A stretch of DNA of 64,000 nt, from contig NC_058496.1 of the NCBI RefSeq assembly GCF_020382885.2, forward strand, positions 16,720,501 through 16,784,500, in the 5' to 3' direction. Below the pieces are notes generated by a model. It searched no databases and was not told the DNA's origin. It was given only the letters and a program-made list of their open reading frames with translations. Shown here piece after piece: positions 38,219 to 51,800 of this stretch. How positions within the stretch are numbered: position 1 is the first letter of the stretch; every line of letters starts with the position of its first letter. A program made the position numbers and the translations under genes. This stretch comes from Scatophagus argus (Eukaryota > Chordata > Actinopteri > Scatophagidae).

Positions 38219-38402
38219 TTTGATAATAAAGTTAGTGATGAAACATATGCAACAACTAACTGTGAAATTCAAGCATAATATTATTGTATTATTTTTTTAA
38301 AAAATAAAAAAAAACTCAAGCTGAAATAAAGAAAAAAAGGAACAACTTGGAGCCTCACTTTCCCACTGCTGACCAGTGAATGGCCTAAATCTACACACAA
38401 TA

Positions 38403-38633
38403 AAATAAATAACAAAAATGAAACACAACTTACACATATGTTTTGTTATCTAATTAATAAATCCCTAATTTATAAATAACAGAGTTACTCAAACATTGGA
38501 CCACTAAGTGTATTATGAGTGTTGTTTAGAGACGGGTGCCTCATTTTACAAATAAAGTTCTATTGTCACAATAATTATAAAATAATAATAATAATAATAA
38601 TAGTTTAAATAAATAAACATATTCAATAAATAA
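38403..38633 (-). promoter_or_regulatory. AU-rich element cluster in the OSM-like 3' UTR
   Basis: Read on the minus strand, TTTATTTATTT lies at 38607-38617, TTATTTATT at 38625-38633, and TTATTTATTT again at about 38403-38412, with GTTATTTATA near 38471-38480. These contain the UUAUUUAUU nonamer that directs rapid decay of cytokine mRNAs. They lie between the stop codon (39023) and the AATAAA at 38213. The surrounding DNA is AT-rich, including an AAT repeat at 38579-38601, so some matches may be by chance. Confidence 0.5.
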
Positions 38634-39022
38634 TTCAAAATTAAGCTACGTCTCAGTCTGCTGGTCATAGATACGCTTCACATTAAGTCATGTCATGTCA
38701 GAAAAACTGTAAATGACACAAATGACAACTGGTATAAGATTCTAAATTAAAATATACCCAACAGGTCTGTATGGATAGAGTAGCTATAATGTTGCACACA
38801 CTACACTGATTTTCCACCAGGTTCTGCAGCCAAAGGTTGACAAAATTGACTACTGACTCCAAACATGCTGATTTCCATAAAGCACAGCCAACAGGATGAC
38901 CAGACGCAGATAAGGTGGTGACAAGTTTACCTTGGCTTGGGTAAGAAAATGGCAGCATGACAGAATATACCAGAACGGACACAGATACAAGTGAAAAAGT
39001 CATGGTAACTTTCTCAGACTTT

Positions 39023-40511
39023 TCAGGATTTGCCCCGCTGTCTTTCACAGACTTCCTTTTCCACCTTTTCCAGTACCTGCGACACTTGGGTAAGCCAGTC
39101 CTTCAGTCTGACTATGACACCCCAACCATATACTTTTTTTGCAAAGTCATGTGTCTGGGACAACTGTGGTAGGGCTGGTGTTGTTGGCAAAAGGATTTCT
39201 GGGTCACTGCCCATGAGCACCTCTATTTTATATAAAAGGTGGGAGAGTCTGACCTTGACAGCTGTCAGGGGTTGCCTAACAGATTGAGGGTTGCCCAGAT
39301 CTTTTTCCTGATATTCTTCTACCTTACTAATGTGGAAATGAAAAAGCTTATTCTTAATGTAGATGTTCTGCAACTTCTCAGAGGCGCTGACACCAGCTAC
39401 TGTGGAATCAGGTACTTCGTCTGGAACTGAAGCTTTAAAGGGTCCATGAAATTTAATCTGTAAGAAAGCAAAGAATTCCCCATTAGGAGGTGATAACGCA
39501 AAATGCACAATTTATATTCTAACAGAAAAAAATAAGCAGATATTTCTGTGTCAGTGGTAACACAAATTCAAAAACAACATCACTGGGACAAATTTAGCAA
39601 TTAAACTTTTTGTATTAGGCAACAACACATGTTGGTGTTGTTGTAAATGGTAGCTGAAAGTGATGCTTTCTGATGCATTCAGTGCATTTACGTTTGTAAT
39701 TGCTTCTCTATGAATTAGTTTTCATTGCACGTGGCAAAGTCCAGCATGCCTGTGTTGGATTCAAATTGCCTTCAGATACAATCCTTTCTGTTTTTTAAAT
39801 TTCATTTCACTGATACCAGCCTCCCTGTGTGCTGTTCACTGTCCTAACACCATATTAGAACTGTAGTGAGTTACTTCTCATGCAAACTGAAAAAAATGTC
39901 AGCGCAATCAGTGGGTGGTGCTTACATATTCGCCCAGTAGCCAGCTTGTTTCGCATTCCAGTAGCTTTGTAAGAGAAATAGTCTTGTCATCAACACAGCT
40001 GGTTGGAGTTGGAGCGGGAAACACTGGCCTCCACTGAATTTCCAGGACCATCAGGAGAAATACTAAGAAAAGATCACATGGACACAGGTCACTTGAAAGG
40101 TTACACAGAATATAATGTAAAAAATTCTGTTTGTCTTTGAACTAGGCTAAAAAGCCTGAGGAGGAAACAGATATTACTTCAATTTAATTTTTACCTAGTT
40201 AACTTCTATCATAAAAATTATGAAAAAAACATTAGTCTCCATTCTCCCCCTGGAAAATATTTAGCTAAGCTCATCCACACTTTTTACTAAAACAAATAAA
40301 TACCAACTGTAACACGTATATGACTACACATAAGCTCACTTGTCACATAATGCTTAAAAAAATACATTTAATTTGTCATTATTGGATGCTATTTATTGAA
40401 TATTTAACCTAAGAGGCTGAATGCTAAACTGTGTTACTAGTAAATATACTGTCAAATATTAGAAAGATATTTACCACATTGGCTTAGAAGTCCATTGAGT
40501 TTATAGTCCAT
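39023..40511 (-). CDS. LIF/OSM-family four-helix cytokine (OSM-position gene)
   Basis: A second secreted helical cytokine, upstream of and parallel to the lif-like gene. Three exons: 40475-40511, 39926-40062 and 39023-39457. Borders are AG/GT, phases are 1 and 0 as in the lif-like gene, and the product is 202 aa. The signal peptide is hydrophobic (CVFLLMVLE, about residues 12-20), probably cleaved before residue 30. The mature start has TSCVDDKTISLTKLLECE, then amphipathic helices, and helix D is YGWGVIVRLKDWLTQVSQVL. No N-glycosylation sequon was seen. Between LIF and CASTOR1 in human lies OSM on the same strand, so oncostatin M is the positional candidate. Sequence identity to OSM is too low to prove it; helix D also recalls CNTF and cardiotrophin. 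It is surely a gp130-family type cytokine by exon plan and helices, but the exact ortholog is open. Confidence 0.65.
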
Positions 40512-40550
40512 AGTGACAGCAGTTAACGAGCAGCCGAATGCCCAGCAGGT

Positions 40551-40609
40551 CTTTATAAACAAACCATGTAAAAACTTGCTGCTCTATATACACTAAACTG
40601 GCCTATATA
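40551..40609 (-). promoter_or_regulatory. Candidate TATA boxes of the OSM-like gene
   Basis: Minus-strand TATAAAG lies at 40551-40557, only 40 nt from the start codon, and TATATAG at 40603-40609, 92 nt away. The latter leaves a more usual 5' UTR. Both are motif matches only. Confidence 0.35.
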
Positions 40610-40652
40610 TACAGTATTCGAAGTGCTCAGTCACCTACATCCACCCACACTG

Positions 40653-40669
40653 ACACACACACACACACA
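40653..40669. repeat. (AC)n microsatellite
   Basis: About eight AC units upstream of the OSM-like gene. Confidence 0.75.
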
Positions 40670-41746
40670 AATTCACACACTACAAGGAATGATGAAATTC
40701 CATGATGACATTTTTCGTTATGACAGTGCAGGCTTATGGGTTTTTAGCAGAGGTGTGAACTAATTGCTTCATGTGTTCCTCAGATGATATCTTGCCGATA
40801 GGTTTTCTAAAAACATAACAGAAGCATAAAATACATAATGTATAGAGACAGAAGTTGTTAGCGTTGTGGGCTGCAAAAAAAAAAAAAAAAAAAGTGAAAA
40901 TATTTTAGTGACAAATATGGAAGTTTAATCCATTTAGACTGTGAATTATTTACGATCAGAGAAAGAAAAATGACTCATAGGTTAATTAATCTAAATACAT
41001 ATACACCTATGATTAAAAATAAACATATATAGACATTGTTTTAAGTAGGCAAAAGTTTAAAAAAAATTTCAAAGTGTGAAACGTTATTTTTTCTCTTAAT
41101 CATGCCCTCATTCTCTCTTAAGATTGTTCATCTTGCCCAACGTGTGTCAGTTCGGGTAACTTTGAATTTCTGTTTGATATTATCAGCTGTGCCCCCCACC
41201 ATGACGGTAACAACTTCCACTTGCTCACTGAAGATAAATTTTAAGATGTCATGGTAAATAATCACCCCCTCAAATCCTTTGCCTACTCTGCAAACACTTA
41301 CAATAACGTCGTGATGCAACCACCATTTCACTCATCTCTCTTTTGCGAACTTTCCAGGCTTGAATCTTGGTCTTGAGGTACCTTGAGGTATACTTTTCCT
41401 TTATCCTCCCGAACAAAGTGATGGTTTTTGAATGACCACTTTTTAATTAAATCCCATTGCGACTTTCATGATAACAGCTTTGAGGTGGTGGCCCCCCAAG
41501 TCCTCCTTTAAAGCTGGACAGGCCGATTGCACCACAAGGAAGTTCTCAGAAAGTAAGTTATTACAATCACCTCACTTGTTCCATTCCTGTTAAAACCATA
41601 AATAACCTCATTGTCCTAAATTGACATACTTGACTCATGAGTGAACACTGTCATGAGGTAGTCAATATTTATTAGAACATGCAGTTCTGCTATTGTTACA
41701 CTCCACCCTTAGGTGGCCTTATGGGACGAACGACACTCGACAGGGA

Positions 41747-41767
41747 ACACACACACACACACACACA
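41747..41767. repeat. (AC)n microsatellite
   Basis: About ten AC units just beyond the castor1 poly-A signal. Confidence 0.8.
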
Positions 41768-41852
41768 TACAGCTTTAACACCATGAGCCTACATTTATGC
41801 CCTTCAGAATGGTTCATGCCAAGAAGTCAACAAAGAGTGCCCATCAATCACC

Positions 41853-41858
41853 TTTATT
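41853..41858 (-). terminator. castor1 poly-A signal
   Basis: AATAAA on the minus strand about 1020 nt beyond the castor1 stop, giving a 3' UTR of about 1 kb. Confidence 0.55.
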
Positions 41859-42877
41859 GAATGAAGCAGCACAAATGTTTACAGAATATTTTTACTTCAA
41901 CTTGTACAAAATGTAGTTGTACCAAAGAAAATATTTCAGTGATATTAGCTAAATTAAAAGTTTAATGTGCAAATAACAAAAATAAGACATAGTGTTATTG
42001 ACCTTGGATAATACTATGGTTAAGAAATTCTGACCTCTTAAAAACAAACAAAGAAAACAAAAACGCTGACCAAGCATTCTGCCTGCCTGCCTGCTTGACA
42101 GCATTGTAGTAGTTTTAATATGTAAGAACTACTGGCACATTCTTCTCAAACCAAGACAAATGAGCTCTGCTGTCAAAAAGTTGAAATTCAGAGTTTACTT
42201 TTGCATGAAAATTATTAACACCCTTGCATTTCAAAATTCACGCTTTCAGTTACACAAAAAGCTAAAACTGCAATTCTTGTTAATGGCCTTTGATTTGAAA
42301 AAATAAAAACAACAAAAAAAAAAACCCAAACAAAACAAAAAACCTCCCTGCTGTTTAGACACATTATGACATTAACATTCCTGGAAGACTACGCTGTGTG
42401 TCTATAGCACTGGTGAAATGTGAGTGTGTTCCGCTGTATGCAGCAAAATTATTATTATTATTAGTCCTGTATTAGAGGGGAAAAACAGTCTATCATACAT
42501 GTTCATCTGTCTTTGTGCTTGTGAATTTCAATGTGCAAATCTGTGTGTGTGTATGTATGTCTGAAAGTGTGAATGTTTTAAGTGGTGCATTTTGATGTGG
42601 ATGTGAGAGCCTGTGGGCCCCCTGGGACTCAGTGCTTGCTGCCTTAGACAGGTAAGACTGGAGGCCTCACAGACCAAACAGTGCATGCACACTGTGGAGA
42701 GCGCTTCTGGTGGTCATGGCAAGTTCTTCATAGTTAATACTGCTGGCGATGCAGTGCTAATCTAGGCACAGGGTTAGCCTTCTTTTTCTGCTGGCCTGCC
42801 CCCCCCTGGCCACTGGAGCTGGGGTGAGGAGTGGCATACTGAACCTGGGTCATCCAGCTCAGACAAAGCTTCAGAAC

Positions 42878-45800
42878 TCAACTAGTGGCTGGTTCTTTCC
42901 TCTGATGCTGCAGCATGTCTGTCACGCTCACTATGTCCTCCTCTGGGACCTACAGAGTAGAGAAAAGATAAAGCCGTTTTAGTTGAGTTTTTTGGCCACT
43001 TCAGGGCAACAGAATAAGCTGTAAACACCAACAGTGACACACTATCACTTTCTAAAACAAAAACATCTGACCTTTACATAAGCAAAGTAGTAAAATCAGA
43101 TCATTGCTTTTATTATTGTTTCAAAAATTCTTCAGACTCACAGACTTCACCTAACAGAATACTGATTTCCAAGTGCCAAAATCTCACTGTTAAAATAAAC
43201 ATAATTTCATTCTGTGTCACCAAAATGCAGTAATTTCTATGGAATTCACTGACATTATCTGGAAATTCCCCTTGATATTATTCAAGATGAATGATTCTGA
43301 CTAATTCACTTAAATATGAGCTAGAGAGTGACCTCCCATCATCTCATATGCACATGTTCTTTCACATGCTCCAGCGACACAACTATGTCCCCAATTATTT
43401 CTATTATTGCTACTATTCACTCGACTGCTTTCTAAATGACTTACGTCCTTTTCATTTTTTCTCTTTAAGAGATTTGGCTGAGGTGATTTTTCCAACAAAT
43501 TAAGGTTTATGGAAAGAGGGTCAATCACAAGCCCACACACTAATAACTTAACAGGCCGAAAAACAAACTGATATTATCCATCATCACCGGCTACAGAGCT
43601 GAGGATTTGTAAAACACAGATTTTCAGATGTGAAGATTGTTCCTGCAGTTACTTTTTTTGTTAATCATATACAACACACACACACACACACAGAGTGATG
43701 TCACAGGTTGTCTAATTTATTTTGTAATCAATGGAATTTGCTATTATTAGGCAAACCTGTGGTTAACACCAATTCCTCTCAGGCTTGCAGGGTTTAGATA
43801 ATTATAGAAATACATGCCAGTGACAAAGTGCTATGACCCATGACTTAGACACTTTATTTATGGTTATGTTACGCTCAATGACACATCAGCCTACATAGCA
43901 CACAAATGAAAGTGAATTAACTGTCATTACTAGGTTAACCTTTGTTCGTCCTTTTCTCTCAGCTTTGGTTAGCATTTAGAGACAAGGCCAATTACACAGC
44001 CCAAGCATCTTTGAAGGCATAACTATCTCAGGTTGTATGAATATGTTTCATTGTGATACAAAGATAAGGGGAAAGCAGAAAGACGCAGGATGTTCATTGA
44101 TGTGGCAATAAAAGAAGTATAACATAATGCAACACTGGTGCATCAAAAGGTTTTGTAGTTAATACTATTAAACCATATCTGAACAAGTTTGATCTTAGAA
44201 AACCCATCACACTAACCCACAAGTCTCGGTGAAACCAATATACAGAAACCCAAAAACAGTCATACATGATTCAAGATTTTTCATCTGAAGAGATGATGGA
44301 ACTCATCATTCTTAATTGATAGTGGAGGGATGTTTCTTGATAATGCATTCATTACATTTATGTAGTAGGGAAATTTGGTTTGGCTTGTTTGCTCGGTGCA
44401 GACACCCTGCGATAAGTTTCTGGGTAATGGCAAAAAAAATGATCCAGATAAACTTTTCTTGGTAAGTTACAAGATAATAAAGATGACAGAAACTGCTGAC
44501 TAAGCTGGCAGACAAACGTTGTTGCATTCAACACAACAACTGTTTGGTACATGGGAAAACAAAAATCAGTGCTGAGATCAGGAAACCACAGATCTATAAC
44601 AAGGCAGTTTATTGTTTCTCACTGAAAAAGATTTTAGGCTGTGCATTAAAAGTTCTCAACACTGTCACTGAGTGTGGACATCAAAGTCAAACGTATGTCT
44701 TTCTGAATTTGTTTGGTAAAATTCAGACTCCATACAGACATGTTTTAAGCAAAGAGTCAATTGATGTTCAAAGTGTTTATGCGTTTAAAAGTGTCAAAAT
44801 ATTACGATGCAGTCATTTCATATTCAGTGATGAATAAATGCAAATCTAATTTATAGGATAAATGAAAAATGATCAGATTCATTGTACGAACTTACATATT
44901 ACAAATTTATAGGCATGTTTAGATCAGTAGTACACCCCAAAACTGATTTAGAATCACCTGCCTTATTCATTCATTATGATTAAACTTCACAGGAATGTTG
45001 TTTATTGTATCATATGCTTGGTCTTTATTTGTTTACATCTCCCACAAGAAACAAAACCTGAAATCTTTAATCTTCTGAGCTAAAAATAATCATTATTTGA
45101 GTCACAAATTTACTGAGCTCATAGTTTTGACAGCAGCAGTGGTAGCCTGATTAATACTGTGCAGATGGGGGACTCACCAGAGCATGGTCAAAGCTGAAGG
45201 TGCTTATATAATAGGCAGAGATGTCGCTGTCAGCCAGGGGCTGAGATATCTGGGCAACTATACCACACTCATCTGAAAAATGGAGATGGAGAAGGAGAAA
45301 GAGAGAGAGAGAGAGAGTATGGAGGACACTGAAATTAGTTTCACAATCATTAACAGGTGTTATTAACCCATTTTGGAGAGAATAAGAATTTCCTTTACGT
45401 GTCCCACAGTGGGGAAATTTGTGTTGTCACAGCAGCATAAAGACAGCAATAAGGTGCAAAGGAAGTGAATCACAATGTAAAACTATGCAAAAACTATATA
45501 AAGTAGATCCTTAATGTATAAAACTAGATTCAACTAAATTCCTTTCCAAGGGAAAAAAAAAAAAGAGAAAAGTAATTGTAAATATCTAAATATCTAACCA
45601 GATGAAATTATAAAACAATCTTATGGATCTCCAGTTGTTGTCATTTTGTATAAAGTCTATTCTGTGGACACCTTTCTGGGACCGTCATACAAATGATGTG
45701 CTCTGTTTAAAAGGGAATGGCCTTACCAAAGCCCAGCGGTTGTCCCCCTATACGAACCATTCTCCACAGCTCTCCAGAGGAGCTGGTGAAGAGAAGATCA

Positions 45801-48800
45801 GCAGGAAACCTAGAGCAAAAAGGTTGAGCATCGGTTTTTACAGAGCAACGTAGAGCATACACAAGACCAGTACAGAGTTGGATTTGGAAAAACACTCTTT
45901 TAGCAATCGCCCGAAAAAAAGCCTGCAAAAACAGACTGCAAAACCACAACACCCACAAAGCAATGACAAAAAAGAGCAACTTAAGAGAAGTACAGCAAAC
46001 AGCTATTAAAAATCCTGAATTAAAACTGTCAAAAAAACATCAGGACCGCAGAAAGCCTTAACTACCTTTACTACCTGAACCAAAGAAGCTCACTTTTTGC
46101 TGAAAGTGCAGAATTCATGCAATGAAAACTGCTGGATGTTGGTTATTTGTTTGTGCCATTCCAGCAGACTGGGTCAGTATAAGGAATTATGAACCCTTAC
46201 TGTCTCTGAGCCTCAGTGTCCATCACCAGTGAGATGTAGCCATCAATGAGGGAGAATGAGAAGAACTTGATACAGTTCAAGTCCTGGCTGGGAGATGACT
46301 GTGCGTCCCCTTTGGGACTAGACAAGAGGAGACACGTTGGGTGAGACATTAGAGAGGCAAAAGTCGTCAGCAGCATTGATTTAAAAGAGGCAATTTGTTA
46401 TATACTGATAATACATGTCACAAAATAAAAATATTGTCAAGATCAAAGAACAAGGTGTCTCAAATCATGTCAGGGCATATTAAACTGATGTGAAAATAAT
46501 TATCTGTGTGGCCTGTCTGCCATGTTCTATGTAAAACTTGTGCAGTTTGCATCATGTGCTGCCACCTTGTGTTTTACAGAGGTATTGCAGTGGTGTGAGG
46601 AATCTCACCTGTTAGAGTAAAAGAGGACGTCAATGAGTGTTGTGGCGATGGATGGCAGTGTGTCCGGATCCAGAGACATGACACAGAACTGGTTCTGGGG
46701 GATCAGCACCGGGTGAACAGTAGGCTGGATGGCTGGAAGAGTATGGACAGTATTAAAATCTACATCAGAGGTACTGTGGATGTTCTTCAGAATAGATCTT
46801 TCTCATATTATTCTATTCAATAAAACAGAAAAATGTAACATTTTGAGACATCGTTAAAAATGCATTGTCATTTTAAAATTCATACATTTAGTGCAGGTGA
46901 ACGTCCTCCTATTCCCACAACACACAAACACATAACCTGCAAGCAGCCCACACTGCCTCTCTGAACTTACTGATACTTTGTAGGTTATCATATATGTGAT
47001 TACCTCACATCACATTCGCTATTCAACTCACTATTTCAGATTGTTTTTGATTTTGACCGCACAATGCAGAAAAATATAAATGAATGGTCTTATTTATTTA
47101 TTTTTTTTATTTTTATTTTGGTAAGTGACCATATTATAAGCAAGCTCATTAGGTATTATTCCTTGCTTAATGCATGATGCGGAGGCCCAGAACGGTCCGA
47201 TACGTAGCACTTGCAAAAGATGAGAAGCCTCTATTAATGCCTGCAATTTTCTTAACTTTATTTTTATCTTCTCCTTCACTCTTGCAGATGAAAGTAGTAA
47301 AATTAGAGCAACAATCAGGTCACTGCTGTGCCTACAACTTGCAAAATGCATTCTGCAAATCTAACAGTATAGCCGATGAGTGAAAAGTTTCCAAACCAGT
47401 CTAACGAACGTGTCAAGTTAAAAACAAACTTTTTTTTTTTTTTTGATGTTGACACAATGCAACATTTTAGATTTAGATGAAAAGATATTAAAAATTGTTA
47501 GAGGGTGGACACATTTTTGTTCTGCCCTCATAGTACAGCATGTCCTGCACTTTGCGGTGATATAAAAATAACTTCCTGTTAAGGACACAGCAATTCAGTG
47601 CAGTTCAAATGTTCTTTTGTGTTTGAAAGCTAGTGCAGATCCAGTCTGTTTGCATTGTTTCATTATAAAATGAAATATACCGTAATGTTTGTTTAAGACA
47701 AGCGCGCCTTTGTTAAGCACAACAGGTATCCTTAAACAGCAAGTTCCTCTTGTTATAAATACAGCTATCAGGTCTGATCAGGTTGACTCTTTGCTTTATG
47801 TCAAGTGTCTGTATCTAGACAGTGGTTAGTGTTATTCACCGGTCTCAGAGCATGACAAGAATAAGCTGCACACCTACTGCATCAGCCAGATGCGTAGGAG
47901 AGGGACAAGTAGGCCAAAGTTTGCATGCAAACTGGTGCACGCTGTCTGACTTGCATAATTTATTTAATTGCAAAGTAAACCTTCACCAGGCATATGGTTT
48001 GTGACAGTGACCCCATATGAAATGACAAGCATGTACCCCCAAAACTTTCTGTAGAGATAAATATAACAGTATCAATAGATAATCCTAAATGTTCCTAACA
48101 AATACAACAATGGATACATATTAAGTAACCGTAGTCATATTTCCCTCCATCCTATCAAGAGTGCATACACATTTATCCCTTTACTGTGTAGAGGGTTTTG
48201 CTTTTCTAGCTTCATGTATGATATGGGATATTGATTGTCATATAGGAAATTGATGTTTGGTGTATGCCTGGACAATGTGATTAGTGGCAGACATGCAGCC
48301 GCTCCATATTTAAGATGGCATTTACAGCATGTGCAGGTTTGAACTACACATTTACATTAATGTGACTACCTTACATTCAAATTTGACATTTGTGGAGTTA
48401 CAGAAACATTATGCTGACTTTCGTAGGCAGGGAGCCAGAGCGACTTCTACACAAAAGTGACTCATACACGGTCTCAGTCACAACACCACCATCTAAAACT
48501 GCCAGAGGATTTACAGTGCAGTGCACAGATATTTCATCATCTGTGTGAGACCAGTTTCTCAACAGTGTTTTAAACTGGTCTTCTTAGTTTTTGTTTAAAA
48601 ATTCACTTACTTCTGCATAATATTTTAGCCACAAAAGAACACTTGTACTTGAGTTACTCCTTCAATCACAGCGAAAAATAATGATGCATGGTTCAGTCAC
48701 ATAGCTAAGTATGTCAGTGGATATTCTCATTTGTCCAGGTCATAACTATCTCAAGGAGACTGAACTGAACGCAGCTGGACTTGGCTATATAAACATATAA

Positions 48801-51800
48801 ACATCATACAACCAAATCCAGCTGCATTCAATTCAATCTCCTCGAGATGCCTAAGCACGAGTCTTTACACTTTGCACAAAGAACCTCAAGATGGTGCTAG
48901 AGGATCCTAACTTCATCCCTCTGAGACAAGCTTGATCAAGTGAATTCACATTAAATAGGACTATGACCTCTACCTTCTCTGCTGCTCTTTTGGAGGCCGT
49001 TGGAGACCTCCTGACAGTGCATGGGAACAGACTCTCCTCCCACCTCTTTGTAGATATTGAACTCCTCCTCCAAAGTCCTGATGACTACAGACAGGTCTTT
49101 CTCTCTCACCTACACAGCACAGGTGTGGAACACAAAAAATCGACGGTTTTAGAGCGAACTCCTCCGTAAACATTCTGTTTAAGTATATAAAGCCTACAAT
49201 TTGTTCATTTGAGGAAATTCATGGCATGTCACTGACAAACTTCAAAGGAAAATTTCAGTTCATCCCCGTGTCGACCATTAATATACTTGCTGACGCAAAT
49301 GTCTTTTAAGGTGTTATCTATTTCTGCCCACTCAACATTTTCACAAGTAACACATCAACTTCTCTTCTTTAGCTACAAAGATGGTAAGGAGACACATTGC
49401 AGACACTGTGGCTTCTTTTGTCTGACAGATTTCAACAGGACTGGAGGTTTGAAGTATTCATACATTTAGAAAATTTGAAAAAATTCTCAAGACTTCTCTA
49501 AATTATACAACAGTGAACAGCTCAGCGTGTCTCTTTCATTTTAATAAGAATCTTGTTAGCACTGATTAGACTGGAGTGGGGGAAATAAAAGATTCATGTA
49601 GACGGGACTCACCAGGATAAAGTCGGTCTGATACGTGGAAAGCATGAAGACGGAAACGTGCTGCTGGGCCAGAGGGGCAATGACCGACTTGGCGATCTTG
49701 GTCACGCCAACAGCTTGTGAGCTGCTGGAGGCGTTGCCATTAGAGACCACATTGAGCGGCAGCCAGATTGAGCCCTCTACGTTGAGATGCTCTGAGGGCT
49801 GGAGCTCTAAGAAAGGTCAAGAGTTAAAATCAGTCGGCATACATACAGTAAGCATGTCTTAAATCTTATGCATTGTAGTAAACATGCCCGGTTAGTAGTG
49901 ATTTGCTAATTTGCTTGTGTCTCTTACTGTTCCTGTTTCAAACTACACTCAAATGTGCAGCAGGTCCTAACTTAAATTAAAACATCATCATTTAGATGTT
50001 GTTGATGCCATTTTAAAAGGGACACTGCACCCCATCTTTTACACATAGATGTCACTTTACTGATAAGGGGTACAACTTAACCTGCAACAAGAGCTTTATA
50101 ATGTCCCCTGCGACTCTGGGGAGGGGGGGCTGTCCAAAGTATGTCAGAACATGTGCATCATAAACTGAACTGGAGTCATTCAGTTTGAAAGTTGAGGGAC
50201 TTCAACAGGTCCGAGAAAGGTCAGATGAAATATGCCACTGGATTCCACTGTGGGGAATGTAGGATGCAGTGTTTTTTTGATCTTCTCCCATAGCAGGGAT
50301 TGAAAAAGTCAGGATATGTCAGTCTTTGCTCAGCCAATTTTGATTTTTTTTTTTTTTTTTTTTTTTTGTAAACTGTCTCTTGCAAGTCCCTAAACCTTCA
50401 TGGAAATGCAAAAACAAAGATGAAATTCAAATGACTGAACCAATGGTTGCTGGGTAGATTTACTCCTGCTTCATTACTTCACAAAGAAAGAACGAAAGAA
50501 ATGGTTTCAGTTTGCTTTAAAAAAAAACAAACCGGTTCAACCTCTATAAAAATAGGAAAACAATAGATGTTTGATTATTAATCATTATTTGATTATTAAG
50601 ATTAAGTAACAAGGACTAATGAATGACCAATGCAATGCAACAATTGCTAGTGTCAGTTTTACATTATATATGAGTATTCTGTCAAATTAGCAGCACCAGA
50701 ACTACAGTTTTACCTTTGTTAAAATGAAAACACTGCTAAACCATTCCAAAATGCACCAGTTAAGAGGAACAACAGTCACGGTATACAGAGAATATGACAG
50801 ACATACTGTATAAAATCTTTATGGAACTTAAAACATTTTACAGTAATTGTAATAGTGATTTGGTAACTTTAAAGTATAAGCCCCTTTTTAATGAAGTCGT
50901 TCACAAATCATCACCAATTTTTGTGAAATATGAGGCAGCATAAAGTAAAGACTTCCTCTTCTTTGCTGCTCAGTATAACGCATACACACTTCCTCTCCCC
51001 CACCTCTTCCTTTACCACGGAGCCCGATAAAGCCCCTAATATTTAAACCACACAGTGACTCAGGTAAAACTTAAGAGTCCAACAGCACCTACACCAGCAC
51101 AACATAGCTACTTGACCACAGTGTGACCTGATACTAATGCATTAATGCGCTCAGACATGCAGCTCCTTGCAGGTGTTAAGGAAGGGTCAGAGTTCAACAG
51201 GGTGTTCCACTATACGTAGCTGTAACAACCCGAGTCCCTTAAGCCGAAATAGAAAAGCAGGATATTTCACTCTTCGTCATAAAACAAGACTCAAGTGAAA
51301 GCAGGAAGCTACATGGGAAACAGGTGTCTCTCCAGGAAGTAAACAAGAAGCTGAGAGAAAGAGATACTGGGGTGAACACCCAGGGTGATGTGCACCCCAA
51401 CCTTTGGTGAAACATTAGCTTTCTCACTCTTCATACACTGCTTGACTTGTACAACAGAGCGAAGAACTTCTAAACACTGAGAAAACCTTCTGTTGTATGT
51501 TTGACGTGCATCTTCATTTAAAGTCTTAGAAAAAGGAGGCTTTTTTTTTTTTTACTGTTAAGCTAAATAAAACATTAAGAAATGATGTTTGCCTCCTGCA
51601 GTGAATACTCCTGTTTCTTTTTCTTTACTAACCTTCAAAAGAGCCAGTGTTCTGTTCTGGTTGGCATAATTTGTCACAGAGGGCCCCTTGTGGCTTCACT
51701 ACATCAGCTTTCACCTCTTAAAATAGGCATTCAGTTAGAAGGAGAGCAAAGGAGACAGAGGGAGAAACAGAGCACCCAGAGGAGACATATGCCTTTTACA

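Larger units (their letters stand above)
37143..39022 (-). other. Stretch between the two cytokine genes, including the 3' UTR of the second
   Basis: The right part (about 38190-39022) is the probable 3' UTR of the OSM-like gene, with AU-rich elements at 38403-38633 and AATAAA (minus) at 38213-38218. The left part (to about 37700) is upstream DNA of the lif-like gene. No further exon was seen. Confidence 0.55.
40512..42877. other. Stretch between the OSM-like gene and castor1, including the castor1 3' UTR
   Basis: Holds the OSM-like promoter (left), AC microsatellites at 40653-40669 and 41747-41767, a poly-A run at about 40874-40893, an unassigned patch at 41128-41540 with a short minus-strand open frame, and the castor1 3' UTR from 42877 to about 41835. 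Confidence 0.6.
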
